Program-made: the position numbers and the translations under genes
In this document: positions 1 to 7,590 of the stretch, one piece after another
Layout: each line of letters starts with the position of its first letter
Position numbering within the stretch: the stretch's first letter is position 1
Notes under the pieces: generated by a model
The model's database searches: none
What the model was told of the DNA's origin: nothing
The model's input: the letters and a program-made list of their open reading frames with translations, nothing else
NCBI GenBank assembly: GCA_025458665.1
Contig: JALOSG010000063.1
Location: 1 to 14,945 of the forward strand
Direction: 5' to 3'
From: Serpentinimonas sp.
GTDB taxonomy: Bacteria > Pseudomonadota > Gammaproteobacteria > Burkholderiales > Burkholderiaceae_C
Length of the DNA stretch: 14,945 nucleotides

Positions 1-1
1 G

Positions 2-772
2 AACTGGGTGGGCGGCAACTGCACCGTGAGCTGCATGCTCATGGGCGTGGGCGCGCTGTACAAGGCGGGGCTGGTGGAATGGATGTCCACGCAGACGTAC
101 CAGGCCGCCAGCGGTGGCGGCGCGCAGCACATGCGCGAACTCCTCACGCAGTACGGCACCCTGAACGCGGAAGTGAAAGCCCTGCTGGACGACCCCAAGA
201 GCGCCATCCTGGAAATTGACCGCAAGGTGATTGCCAAGCAGCGCAGCCTGAGCGCGGCGGAAACCGCCCACTTTGGCGTACCGCTGGGCGGCAGCCTGAT
301 TCCGTGGATCGACAAGGACCTGGGCCTGGGCAAGACGCAGGAAGACGAAGGCTGGGGCACCTCCAAGGAAGAGTGGAAAGGCATGGCAGAGACCAACAAG
401 ATTCTGGGTCAGGGCCCCGGCTTCAGCGGTCCTGCGGTGCCGGTGGACGGGTTCTGCGTGCGCGTGGGCGCCATGCGTTGCCACAGCCAGGCGCTCACCT
501 TCAAGCTGAAGAAGAACGTGCCGCTGGCCGATGTGGAGGCGATGATTGCCGCCGATAACCCCTGGGTGAAAGTGGTGCCCAACACACGCGAAGCCACCGT
601 GCAGCACCTCACGCCCGTGGCGGTGACGGGCACCATGACCATTCCGGTGGGCCGTATCCGCAAAATGGCCATGGGCCCCGAGTACCTGGGTGCTTTCACC
701 ATTGGCGACCAGTTGCTGTGGGGGGCCGCGGAGCCACTGCGCCGCATGCTTCGGATTCTGCTGAGCGCTTGA
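2..772 (+). CDS. asd: Aspartate-semialdehyde dehydrogenase, C-terminal part (5' end outside window)
   Basis: This enzyme reduces L-aspartyl-4-phosphate to aspartate 4-semialdehyde with NADPH in the cytoplasm. That is the branch step towards lysine/diaminopimelate, threonine and methionine. The frame is open from the window edge, so the N-terminal NADP-binding part is missing; about 256 of the usual roughly 370 residues are present. The catalytic cysteine lies in the GGNCTVS motif (Cys codon at 20-22). It is followed by the family motifs YQAASGGGAQHMREL and, near base 477, RCHSQA with its active-site histidine. The C-terminal stretch GAFTIGDQLLWGAAEPLRRM is also typical of the proteobacterial Asd subfamily. 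The internal ATG at base 8 is not the start. The gene ends in TGA at 770-772, six bases before a hairpin, and fimV follows. Identification is secure from the active-site motifs. Confidence 0.96.
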   Translation, partial: NWVGGNCTVSCMLMGVGALYKAGLVEWMSTQTYQAASGGGAQHMRELLTQYGTLNAEVKALLDDPKSAILEIDRKVIAKQRSLSAAETAHFGVPLGGSLIPWIDKDLGLGKTQEDEGWGTSKEEWKGMAETNKILGQGPGFSGPAVPVDGFCVRVGAMRCHSQALTFKLKKNVPLADVEAMIAADNPWVKVVPNTREATVQHLTPVAVTGTMTIPVGRIRKMAMGPEYLGAFTIGDQLLWGAAEPLRRMLRILLSA

Positions 773-777
773 GGTAG

Positions 778-798
778 GCCTCTGCACGTTGCGGAGGC
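778..798 (+). terminator. Strong hairpin just after asd (possible terminator without a T tract)
   Basis: Bases 778-786 can pair with 790-798 (nine pairs, one of them G-T, loop of three) five bases beyond the asd stop codon. The stem is GC-rich and well placed for transcription termination or for protecting the mRNA 3' end. It is followed by ACAACACAG rather than a run of T, so it is not a classic intrinsic terminator. The stem is seen directly; the function is inferred. Confidence 0.35.
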
Positions 799-856
799 AC
801 AACACAGTGACAGGCGATGGACGGTAGTCACCTGCCGTTCAATACTAAAGCCCCTT

Positions 857-910
857 CTTAGCTTGTCATGCTAAGGCCTTGATGTTAAGGTAAATTATTA
901 TCTTTTACCT
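857..910 (+). promoter_or_regulatory. AT-rich upstream region of fimV with two inverted repeats
   Basis: In an otherwise GC-rich window the stretch from about 840 to 910 is clearly AT-rich and is the best promoter candidate on the plus strand. CTTAGC (857-862) and GCTAAG (870-875) form a perfect six-base inverted repeat around TTGTCAT. AGGTAAA (888-894) and TTTACCT (904-910) form a perfect seven-base one just before the fimV ribosome binding site. TTGTCA at 863-868 resembles a -35 box, but the hexamer 17 bases on (TAAGGT) is a poor -10. TATTAT at 896-901 is a better -10 but has no matching -35. The repeats could be operators or RNA hairpins in the leader. Which element is the promoter is not settled by the sequence. 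Confidence 0.4.
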
Positions 911-922
911 ACCGAGGTCATC

Positions 923-3727
923 GTGCAGCAACCCGCAGCCCCTGCCTTTGCGGAGCCCAAGGCGCCCAGCGCCCTGGGCGGCGAACGCAGCGACGCGCTT
1001 GCGCCGGAATATCTCGCGCCGCCCATGACACACAACAACCACAACCCATCTGCCACCTGGGGACTCAAGGCGGTGGCAGCCGCCGTCCTGTTGTCGGCGA
1101 GTTTCACGGCCCAGGACGCCTACGCGCTGTCCCTGGGGCGCGCGCTGGTGCAGTCGAACCTGGGCGAACCGTTGCGCGCCGAGATCGAGATACCCAGCAT
1201 CACCGCACAGGAACTGAATTCGCTGCAGGTGCAGGTGGGCTCTCAGGAGGCATTTCGCGCCGCCAGCATGGGTTACAGCCCTCTGCTGACCAGTGTGGCA
1301 CTGGCGGTGGAGCGCGCAGCGGACGGCCGTTACCGCATCGTGCTCACCAGCAACCGGGTGGTGGACGAACCTTTCCTCGACCTCGTGATCGAGGCCAACT
1401 GGGACAGTGGACGGCTGACTCGGACTTACACCATGCTGTTCGATCCGCCCAACCTGCGTGCGGCCACACCTGCCCCCTTGCTGCCCTCGGGTTCTTCGGT
1501 GGCAGTACCCGTACCGGCGCGCCCGGCACCACCGGCTCCAGCGGCGGTGAGACCCGCGCCCGCCCCCGCACCGTCCAGCGTGCCCAGCGCGGCCGCACCC
1601 GCAGCGCGGCCAGTCGCTCCGGCGGCTGCGCCCCGCCCAGCACCAGCGCAGGAAGCCGCCCGCAGCGTGAGCGTGCAGCGTGGTGACACAGCAGGTGCCA
1701 TTGCACTGGCCAACCGCCCTGCGGGTGTTTCGCTGGACCAGATGCTGGTAGCCATGCTGCGCGGCAACCCGGATGCGTTCATCGACAACAACGTGAACCG
1801 GATGAAGGCTGGCGTGGTGCTGGACATGCCCGACGAGGCTGCAGCCAGCCAGGTCAGCGCCACCGAAGCCCGCCAGATCATTGCAGCACAGAGCCGTGAC
1901 TTCAACGACTACCGCAGACGCCTGGCGGGCCTGGCACCGCTGCAGCAAACCCCGGAGGCGGGCAGGGCTGCCACAGGCACCGTACAGGCCGAAGTGGCCG
2001 ATGCCCGCGAAGCGGCACCAACACCGGATCGCCTGACCTTGTCGCAGGGGGCCGTACAGTCCGGCGGGGAGGAGGCCCGCATTGCCGCGGAGCGCGCCCA
2101 GGCAGAGGCAGGCACGCGGGTTGCCGAGCTTTCGCGCAACCTTGAGGAATTGAACCGGCTTTCGCAAACGGCTCCTGCCGTACCTGCCGACAGCGCCGCA
2201 CCCCCTGCCGCTGCAGGGCCTGCGGACGCCACGGCACCCGGGATTGCAGTGCCCGGAGCGGCCACTCCGGCAGACGCTGCTGCCGCACCCGCACCCTCCG
2301 CACCTTCCACGGAACCACCGCCGCCGCCCGCCGCGCCGCCGGTACCCCCTGTGCCGGCCGCGGCGCCTGCAGAGGACGCAACCGCTTTCATGCGCGACCT
2401 GATGGCCAACCCGCTGGCGCTGCCGGTGGGTGGCGGCGTACTGGCACTGCTGCTGGTGCTGGCCCTGGTGCGGGCGCGCCGCAACAGGTCTGCCGCCAGC
2501 CGCACGCAGGACGCCGACCAGAACGAACCCTATGCCGATGCATCGGAGGCCGGAGAGTCGGTAGACACCAGCCAGGACGCAGCGGGCCCGCCGTCGTCCA
2601 TGATGTACAGCCCCAGCCAGCTTGATGCAGCCGGGGACGTGGACCCCGTGGCCGAAGCCGACGTCTACCTGGCCTACGGTCGGGACAAGCAGGCCGAGGA
2701 AATCCTGCAGGATGCGCTGCGCAACCAGCCCACGCGTCTGGCCGTGCACATGAAGTTGCTGGAGATCTATTCCAACCGGAAAGACCCCCGCGCCTATGCC
2801 GCCACCGCGGCCGAGGTCGTCAAGCTGACCAGCGCCGTGGGCGCGGACTGGGAACAGGCGCGCGAGTGGGGTATGGCTCTGGACCCCACCAACCCGCTGT
2901 ACCAGCCCAACGACACCGTGGTCACCATGCCGCCGCTGGAAGAGCCTGCGTCTACCGGCGGTCTGCCCGAGATTCCCTTACCCGAGAGTGCCTCCTCTGG
3001 CCTCGACTTCGACCTGCCTGAGACCTCTCCCCCCGAAAGCACGGCCCCGAAAGCCAGCCAGGATGGCTACGATTTCGACCTGGACCTGACGCAAGGCGCC
3101 CCGCTTGCTGAAGAGGCCCAGGCGCCGAAGCCTGCCAGCGCGGGCGCTGTGGCTGCGTCGCCTGCGCCGGACACGCTGGCGGGCGGGCTGGATTTCGATA
3201 TCGACTCCACGATGACGGAGGACCTGGCCCCCGAGCCCCAGACGGCGCCCCCTGCTGGCGCTGCGGCTCTTTCCCGGCCGGCCGCCGACATGGACTTCGA
3301 TCTCGACCTGAGCGAGATCGCCGAACCGACACCCGACATCCCGGCCACACCGACGCCCCCAGCCGATGCCCCTGTGGCCAAGCCGCTGGACTTCGATGGC
3401 ATTTCGCTCGATCTGGACACACCGCCGGACCTGAAGGACGCGGTCATCGAGGAAGCCGGCGAGTTGCCCTCCACCGACTTTGGCTCGTCGACCCAGGACT
3501 TCGGCAAGGCCGATGGCGGCATGGACAGCCTGGACGACCTCTCCGACCTCGAGGCCCCCGAGGGCAATGACGGCGCCAACCCGCTGGAAACCAAGCTGTC
3601 CCTGGCCGAAGAGTTCGATGCCATTGGCGACACCGAGGGCGCTCGTTCCCTGGCCGAAGAGGTACTGGCCGAGGCCACCGGCGATCTGGCAGCGCGGGCC
3701 CGCGCCTTCATCGCCCGTCTGGGCTGA
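923..3727 (+). CDS. fimV: FimV/HubP-family polar scaffold protein
   Basis: FimV is an inner-membrane protein with a periplasmic peptidoglycan-binding part and a cytoplasmic TPR part. In Pseudomonas and relatives it supports type IV pilus assembly and polar organisation. Seen here (numbering from GTG 923): a signal peptide ending AYA at about residue 68; the FimV N-terminal domain starting LSLGRALVQSNLGEPLRAEI; Pro/Ala-rich linkers; a LysM-like segment at about 248-303; a short coiled coil at about 382-415. A transmembrane helix at about 499-516 is followed by basic residues RARR. Then come a TPR-like stretch at 575-632, five DFD acidic repeats (694-828) and the conserved FimV C-terminal domain at about 884-934. 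Two starts are possible. GTG 923 has a good GAGG at 914-917 but puts 34 extra residues before the signal peptide. ATG 1025 gives a normal signal peptide but lacks a clear ribosome binding site. The length (934 or 900) fits the family. Confidence 0.93.
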   Translation: MQQPAAPAFAEPKAPSALGGERSDALAPEYLAPPMTHNNHNPSATWGLKAVAAAVLLSASFTAQDAYALSLGRALVQSNLGEPLRAEIEIPSITAQELNSLQVQVGSQEAFRAASMGYSPLLTSVALAVERAADGRYRIVLTSNRVVDEPFLDLVIEANWDSGRLTRTYTMLFDPPNLRAATPAPLLPSGSSVAVPVPARPAPPAPAAVRPAPAPAPSSVPSAAAPAARPVAPAAAPRPAPAQEAARSVSVQRGDTAGAIALANRPAGVSLDQMLVAMLRGNPDAFIDNNVNRMKAGVVLDMPDEAAASQVSATEARQIIAAQSRDFNDYRRRLAGLAPLQQTPEAGRAATGTVQAEVADAREAAPTPDRLTLSQGAVQSGGEEARIAAERAQAEAGTRVAELSRNLEELNRLSQTAPAVPADSAAPPAAAGPADATAPGIAVPGAATPADAAAAPAPSAPSTEPPPPPAAPPVPPVPAAAPAEDATAFMRDLMANPLALPVGGGVLALLLVLALVRARRNRSAASRTQDADQNEPYADASEAGESVDTSQDAAGPPSSMMYSPSQLDAAGDVDPVAEADVYLAYGRDKQAEEILQDALRNQPTRLAVHMKLLEIYSNRKDPRAYAATAAEVVKLTSAVGADWEQAREWGMALDPTNPLYQPNDTVVTMPPLEEPASTGGLPEIPLPESASSGLDFDLPETSPPESTAPKASQDGYDFDLDLTQGAPLAEEAQAPKPASAGAVAASPAPDTLAGGLDFDIDSTMTEDLAPEPQTAPPAGAAALSRPAADMDFDLDLSEIAEPTPDIPATPTPPADAPVAKPLDFDGISLDLDTPPDLKDAVIEEAGELPSTDFGSSTQDFGKADGGMDSLDDLSDLEAPEGNDGANPLETKLSLAEEFDAIGDTEGARSLAEEVLAEATGDLAARARAFIARLG

Positions 3728-3768
3728 AGCGGACCGGCGGTGAACAGAGCCCGGGCTCGAGCCTGCGT

Positions 3769-4554
3769 GTGAGGATCGCTCTCGGCATCAGCTACCTGGG
3801 AAGTGCCTACCAGGGCTGGCAAAGCCAGACCAGCGGCCGCACCGTGCAGGATGTGCTGGAGCAATCCCTGGCGCAGTTCAGCGACCTGCCCAGCGTGTCC
3901 ACGCTGTGTGCCGGACGCACCGATGCCGGCGTGCACGGCCTGAACCAGGTGGTGCACTTCGACACCCCGCTGGACCGGCCCATGGCTTCGTGGGTACGCG
4001 GCACCAACAGCTTTTTGCCGCGCGATGTGGCGGTGCAGTGGGCACAAGCGGTGCCGGACACCTTCCACGCCCGCGCTGCCGCGCTGAGCCGGCGCTACGC
4101 CTACGTACTGCTGGAATCCCCCGTGCGGCCCAGCGTGGAAGCCGGCCGCGTGGGCTGGGTGTTCCGCCCCCTGGATGCCGCGGCCATGCAGGAAGCCGCG
4201 CAGCACCTGCTGGGCGAACACGATTTCACCTCCTTCCGCGCCTCGCAGTGCCAGGCGCTGTCGCCCGTCAAGCGGCTGCTGCGGCTGGACATTGCCCAGC
4301 GGGGCCCCTACTGGCGCTTTGATTTCGAGGCCAGCGCCTTCCTGCACCACATGATCCGCAACATCATGGCCTGCCTGGTCACCGTGGGCCAGGGGCGCCA
4401 GCCGCCGGGCTGGATGCAGCAAGTGCTGGCCGCCCGCAACCGCGATGCGGCCTCCCCCACGTTCTCGCCCGACGGGCTGTATTTCCTCGGCCCCACCTAC
4501 GGTCCGGAGTGGGGCCTGCCCCCGGAGACGCCGGCTTTCGCCAGCTTGCCATAA
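3769..4554 (+). CDS. truA: tRNA pseudouridine(38-40) synthase TruA
   Basis: TruA isomerises uridines 38-40 in the anticodon stem-loop of many tRNAs to pseudouridine. The 261-residue product begins MRIALGISYLGSAYQGWQ, the standard TruA opening. The catalytic aspartate is Asp52 in the motif CAGRTDAGVHG. Further hallmarks are RRYAYVL in the middle and FLHHMIRNIM near residues 190-200, ending in the usual GLYFLGP segment. The length is normal. The start is GTG at 3769: no other in-frame start gives the conserved opening, and the ribosome binding site is weak. It lies 41 bases after fimV, and its TAA stop falls inside a CATAAT motif just ahead of trpF. The fimV-truA-trpF order is common in this family, so co-transcription is likely. 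Confidence 0.96.
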   Translation: MRIALGISYLGSAYQGWQSQTSGRTVQDVLEQSLAQFSDLPSVSTLCAGRTDAGVHGLNQVVHFDTPLDRPMASWVRGTNSFLPRDVAVQWAQAVPDTFHARAAALSRRYAYVLLESPVRPSVEAGRVGWVFRPLDAAAMQEAAQHLLGEHDFTSFRASQCQALSPVKRLLRLDIAQRGPYWRFDFEASAFLHHMIRNIMACLVTVGQGRQPPGWMQQVLAARNRDAASPTFSPDGLYFLGPTYGPEWGLPPETPAFASLP

Positions 4555-4555
4555 T
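4550..4555 (+). promoter_or_regulatory. CATAAT -10-like element at the truA stop, before trpF
   Basis: CATAAT matches the sigma-70 -10 consensus at five of six positions and is followed by CGGGGC. A start site about seven bases downstream would fall at or next to the proposed GTG start of trpF (4563). No good -35 box is seen 16-18 bases upstream, so this is a weak candidate only. Confidence 0.25.
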
Positions 4556-4562
4556 CGGGGCT

Positions 4563-5273
4563 GTGAACCCCAGCACCCCTTCTCCAGACAGCGCCCACGC
4601 CACCGGCCAGCCGCCGCCGCGCCGCACCCGCATCAAGATCTGTGGCCTGACCCGCGAGGCCGATGTGCTGCACGCGGCCCAGGCTGGCGCCGATGCCGTG
4701 GGTTTCGTGCTGTTCCCCCCCAGCCCGCGCGCCGTCAGCGCCGAAAGAGCCGGCGAGCTGGCGCGCCTGCTACCCACTTTCGTGACGCCGGTGCTGCTGT
4801 TCGTGAACGCCAGCGCCGCCGAAGTGGCTGCGGGTTTGGCGGCCGTGCCGAACGCGCTGCTGCAGTTCCACGGGGACGAATCGGCCGAGGAATGCCAGCG
4901 CTACGGCCGCCCTTACCTGCGTGCGGCCCGCATTCCCACCGGAGATGGCGCGGCCCGCTTCGATCTCCTAAAATACGCGCAAGAACACGCGGCGGCCCAA
5001 GCCGTGTTGCTGGACGCCCACGTGCAAGGGTACGGTGGTGGCGGACAAACCTTCGACTGGACAGCCTTCCCGTGGTCACACCCAAAACTAAACGCCAGCG
5101 CTCGCCTCGTTTTGTCTGGTGGACTCACACCTGCAAATGTGACCGATGGCATTCGGCTGGTAAGGCCGTGGGCGGTTGACGTCAGTTCCGGGGTAGAGAG
5201 CGCCAAGGGCATCAAGAGCCCCGAACTGATCAACCGCTTCGTGGCCGCAGTGCGCCAGGGCGACGCCGGCTGA
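4563..5273 (+). CDS. trpF: Phosphoribosylanthranilate isomerase
   Basis: TrpF performs the Amadori rearrangement of N-(5-phosphoribosyl)anthranilate to CdRP, the third step of tryptophan synthesis. It is a small cytoplasmic TIM barrel. With GTG 4563 as start the protein has 236 residues. The general base cysteine is Cys27 in RIKICGLTRE, and the general acid aspartate is Asp151 in LLDAHVQGYGGGG. The phosphate-binding loops LSGGL and DVSSGVE are present, as is QFHGDES on strand four. An in-frame ATG at 4509 lies inside truA and would add 18 unlikely residues. GTG 4563 begins eight bases after the truA stop and is preferred, though the residues before RTRIKICG (Pro/Ser-rich, about 21) are not conserved family sequence. 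Neighbouring trpB and trpA complete a trpFBA cluster; trpE, G, D and C are not in the window. Confidence 0.94.
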   Translation: MNPSTPSPDSAHATGQPPPRRTRIKICGLTREADVLHAAQAGADAVGFVLFPPSPRAVSAERAGELARLLPTFVTPVLLFVNASAAEVAAGLAAVPNALLQFHGDESAEECQRYGRPYLRAARIPTGDGAARFDLLKYAQEHAAAQAVLLDAHVQGYGGGGQTFDWTAFPWSHPKLNASARLVLSGGLTPANVTDGIRLVRPWAVDVSSGVESAKGIKSPELINRFVAAVRQGDAG

Positions 5274-5276
5274 ATT

Positions 5277-5369
5277 CCGGCCAGCCCGGCCGGCCCGGGG
5301 CATCAGGTCCCGATGCCCCGACCGCCCCCGCGGCGCCTCCCCGCTCCAGGTTCGTGCCACGCACGAACC
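5277..5369 (+). promoter_or_regulatory. Cluster of three perfect hairpins between trpF and trpB
   Basis: Within the 126-base gap three separate perfect inverted repeats are visible. Bases 5277-5282 pair with 5288-5293 (CCGGCC/GGCCGG). Bases 5296-5304 pair with 5312-5320 (CGGGGCATC/GATGCCCCG, nine pairs, loop of seven). Bases 5349-5357 pair with 5361-5369 (GGTTCGTGC/GCACGAACC, nine pairs, loop of three). None is followed by a T tract. No leader peptide rich in Trp codons is seen. They could shape mRNA stability or differential expression of trpF versus trpBA. Structures are seen; the role is unknown. Confidence 0.5.
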
Positions 5370-5399
5370 CCCTCCATCCAGAGAGTCGAGAAAGTCACC

Positions 5400-6701
5400 A
5401 TGTACGAATACCAGCAACCCGACGCCCGGGGCCACTTTGGCCCCTACGGCGGCAGCTTCATCAGCGAAACACTCACCCACGCCATCAACGAGCTGCGCCA
5501 GGCCTACGCCCGGTACCAGCACGACCCCGAGTTCCTGCGCGAATTCCGCTATGAGCTGGCGCACTTCGTGGGCCGGCCCTCGCCGGTGTACCACGCCGCG
5601 CGCATGAGCCAGGAAATGGGCGGCGCGCAGATTTTCTTCAAGCGCGAAGACCTGAACCACACCGGCGCGCACAAGATCAACAACGTCATCGGGCAGGCCA
5701 TGCTGGCCAAGCGCATGGGCAAGCCGCGCATCATTGCCGAGACCGGCGCCGGCCAGCACGGTGTGGCTACTGCCACCATCTGCGCACGCTACGGGCTGGA
5801 GTGCATTGTGTACATGGGCGCCGAGGACGTGAAACGCCAGAGCCCCAACGTCTACCGCATGAAGCTGCTGGGCGCCACGGTGGTGCCGGTGGAAAGCGGC
5901 AGCAAGACCCTGAAAGATGCGCTGAACGAGGCCATGCGCGACTGGGTCACCAACGTGGAAAACACCTTCTACATCATTGGTACCGTGGCCGGTCCGCACC
6001 CCTACCCCATGATGGTGCGGGACTTCCAGAGCGTCATTGGCCAGGAGTGCCTGACGCAGATGCCCACCCTCATGAAAGACCTGCGCCTGCCCGGCCAGCA
6101 GCCCGATGCGGTGCTGGCCTGCGTGGGCGGTGGCAGCAATGCCATGGGCATTTTCCACCCCTACATTCCCTACGAGAACACCCGCCTGATTGGCGTGGAA
6201 GCCGCGGGTGAAGGGTTGGACAGCGGCAAGCATTCCGCCTCCCTGGAGCGCGGCACGCCCGGTGTGCTGCACGGCAACCGCACCTACATCCTGCAGGACG
6301 AAAACGGCCAGATCACCGAGACGCACAGCATCAGCGCGGGCCTGGACTACCCCGGCGTAGGCCCGGAACACGCGTGGCTCAAGGACATAGGGCGCGCCGA
6401 GTACGTGGGCGTGACCGACACCGAGGCACTGGAAGCCTTCCACCACATGTGCCGCACCGAAGGCATCATCCCGGCGCTGGAAACCAGCCACGCCATTGCC
6501 TATGGCATGCAGCTGGCCAAGACCATGCGCCCGGACCAGGCCATCCTCATCAACCTCTCGGGGCGCGGGGACAAGGACATAGGCACCGTGGCCGACCTCT
6601 CGAACGCCGACTTCTATTGCCGGCCCAGCTGCCGCGGCCAGTCCGTCAAGGGCGGCGTGGGCACCCCGGCCGAACAGCCCATCCACCTGATCCAGTCATG
6701 A
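5400..6701 (+). CDS. trpB: Tryptophan synthase beta chain
   Basis: TrpB condenses indole, channelled from TrpA, with L-serine to make L-tryptophan using pyridoxal phosphate. The 433-residue product starts MYEYQQPDARGHFGPYGGSF, a normal opening. The PLP-binding lysine is Lys92 in HTGAHKINN and the catalytic glutamate is Glu114 in IAETGAGQHG. The PLP phosphate-binding loop GGGSN is at 243-247, and LSGRGDKD lies near the C-terminus. The frame stays open 29 codons upstream to an ATG at 5313, but that segment (RPPPRRLPAP and so on) is not TrpB-like and lies in a hairpin. ATG 5400, with GAGAAAG a few bases before it, is preferred. The stop TGA overlaps the trpA start as ATGA, the expected coupling for two subunits of one complex. 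No missing key residue is seen. Confidence 0.97.
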   Translation: MYEYQQPDARGHFGPYGGSFISETLTHAINELRQAYARYQHDPEFLREFRYELAHFVGRPSPVYHAARMSQEMGGAQIFFKREDLNHTGAHKINNVIGQAMLAKRMGKPRIIAETGAGQHGVATATICARYGLECIVYMGAEDVKRQSPNVYRMKLLGATVVPVESGSKTLKDALNEAMRDWVTNVENTFYIIGTVAGPHPYPMMVRDFQSVIGQECLTQMPTLMKDLRLPGQQPDAVLACVGGGSNAMGIFHPYIPYENTRLIGVEAAGEGLDSGKHSASLERGTPGVLHGNRTYILQDENGQITETHSISAGLDYPGVGPEHAWLKDIGRAEYVGVTDTEALEAFHHMCRTEGIIPALETSHAIAYGMQLAKTMRPDQAILINLSGRGDKDIGTVADLSNADFYCRPSCRGQSVKGGVGTPAEQPIHLIQS

Positions 6702-7531
6702 GCCGCATTGCCTCCACCCTTTCCGCGCTGCAGGCCCAGGGCCGCAAGGCGCTGATTCCCTACGTCACGGCCGGCTACCCGTACGCCGATGTGACCCCCG
6801 AACTCATGCACGCCATGGTGGCGGCGGGGGCCAACATCATCGAGCTGGGCGTGCCCTTCTCCGACCCCATGGCCGATGGCCCGGTGATCCAGAAAGCCGG
6901 CGAAAAAGCGCTGGCTCTCGGCATAGGCACGCGCCAGGTGCTGGACATGGTGCGCACCTTCCGCCAGCAGGACCACACCACCCCGGTGGTGCTGATGGGC
7001 TACGCCAACCCGGTGGAGCGCTACGACCTGCTGCACGCCGATGCCGCCCAGCCCGGCGGTGCCTTTGTGCGCGATGCCGCAGCCGCCGGCGTGGACGGCG
7101 TGCTGGTGGTGGACTACCCGCCCGAAGAATGCGAGGAGTTTGCCGCCGAACTGAAACAGCACGGCCTGGACCTGATTTTCCTGCTGGCCCCCACCAGCAC
7201 GGACGAACGCATGGCGCAGGTGGGCCGCATAGCCAGCGGCTATGTGTACTACGTGTCCCTGAAGGGCGTGACGGGTGCTGGCCACCTGGACACCGATGCG
7301 GTGGAGGCCATGCTGCCACGCATCCGCAAGCATGTGCAGACGCCGGTGGGCGTGGGCTTTGGCATTCGCGATGCAGCCACTGCCTGCGCCGTGGGCCGCA
7401 CCGCCGATGCGGTGGTGATCGGCTCGCGCATCATCCAGTTGCTGGAGCATGCACCGCGCCACGAGGTGGCCGCCGTGGCCAGCGGCTTCCTGTCGGAAAT
7501 CCGGCAGGCGCTGGACCGCGCCAGCGCATAA
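6698..7531 (+). CDS. trpA: Tryptophan synthase alpha chain
   Basis: TrpA cleaves indole-3-glycerol phosphate to indole and glyceraldehyde 3-phosphate; the indole passes through a tunnel to TrpB. The protein has 277 residues, slightly longer than the roughly 268 of enteric TrpA. The catalytic residues fall at the classical positions: Glu49 in IIELGVPFSDP and Asp60 in MADGP. Other family segments are PYVTAGYP, LLAPTSTDERM, YYVSLKGVTGAG and VGVGFGIRD. The ATG at 6698 overlaps the trpB stop by four bases (ATGA), so translation is coupled to trpB, consistent with the alpha2-beta2 complex. The reading frame stays open far upstream into trpB, but that part is a shadow of trpB. The gene ends in TAA within another CATAAT motif, 75 bases before accD. 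Confidence 0.97.
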   Translation: MSRIASTLSALQAQGRKALIPYVTAGYPYADVTPELMHAMVAAGANIIELGVPFSDPMADGPVIQKAGEKALALGIGTRQVLDMVRTFRQQDHTTPVVLMGYANPVERYDLLHADAAQPGGAFVRDAAAAGVDGVLVVDYPPEECEEFAAELKQHGLDLIFLLAPTSTDERMAQVGRIASGYVYYVSLKGVTGAGHLDTDAVEAMLPRIRKHVQTPVGVGFGIRDAATACAVGRTADAVVIGSRIIQLLEHAPRHEVAAVASGFLSEIRQALDRASA

Positions 7532-7565
7532 TCTGCGCTTGAGTTTTGCACTGAACCAAGCCCCT

Positions 7566-7584
7566 GGCCACCCGCCAGGTGGCC
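7566..7584 (+). promoter_or_regulatory. Hairpin in the accD leader
   Basis: GGCCACC (7566-7572) and GGTGGCC (7578-7584) form a perfect seven-pair stem with a five-base loop, ending six bases before the AAGGAG ribosome binding site of accD (7591-7596). It has no T tract. It may affect accD translation or separate trp from accD expression; the role is inferred only. Confidence 0.3.
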
Positions 7585-7590
7585 CCAAGC

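Noticed and set aside
1500..2385. Pro/Ala-rich low-complexity stretches in fimV as possible DNA repeats
   Set aside because: They are protein linker composition, not tandem DNA repeats with a fixed unit.
905..2749. A 614-codon open frame on the minus strand, antisense to fimV
   Set aside because: It is rich in Arg, Gly, His and Cys with no recognisable domain, as expected for the antisense of a high-GC gene. fimV on the plus strand has clear domains.
6374..6697. N-terminal extension of the trpA frame into trpB
   Set aside because: The upstream residues are trpB read in another frame; TrpA Glu49 and Asp60 numbering fits the ATG at 6698 exactly.
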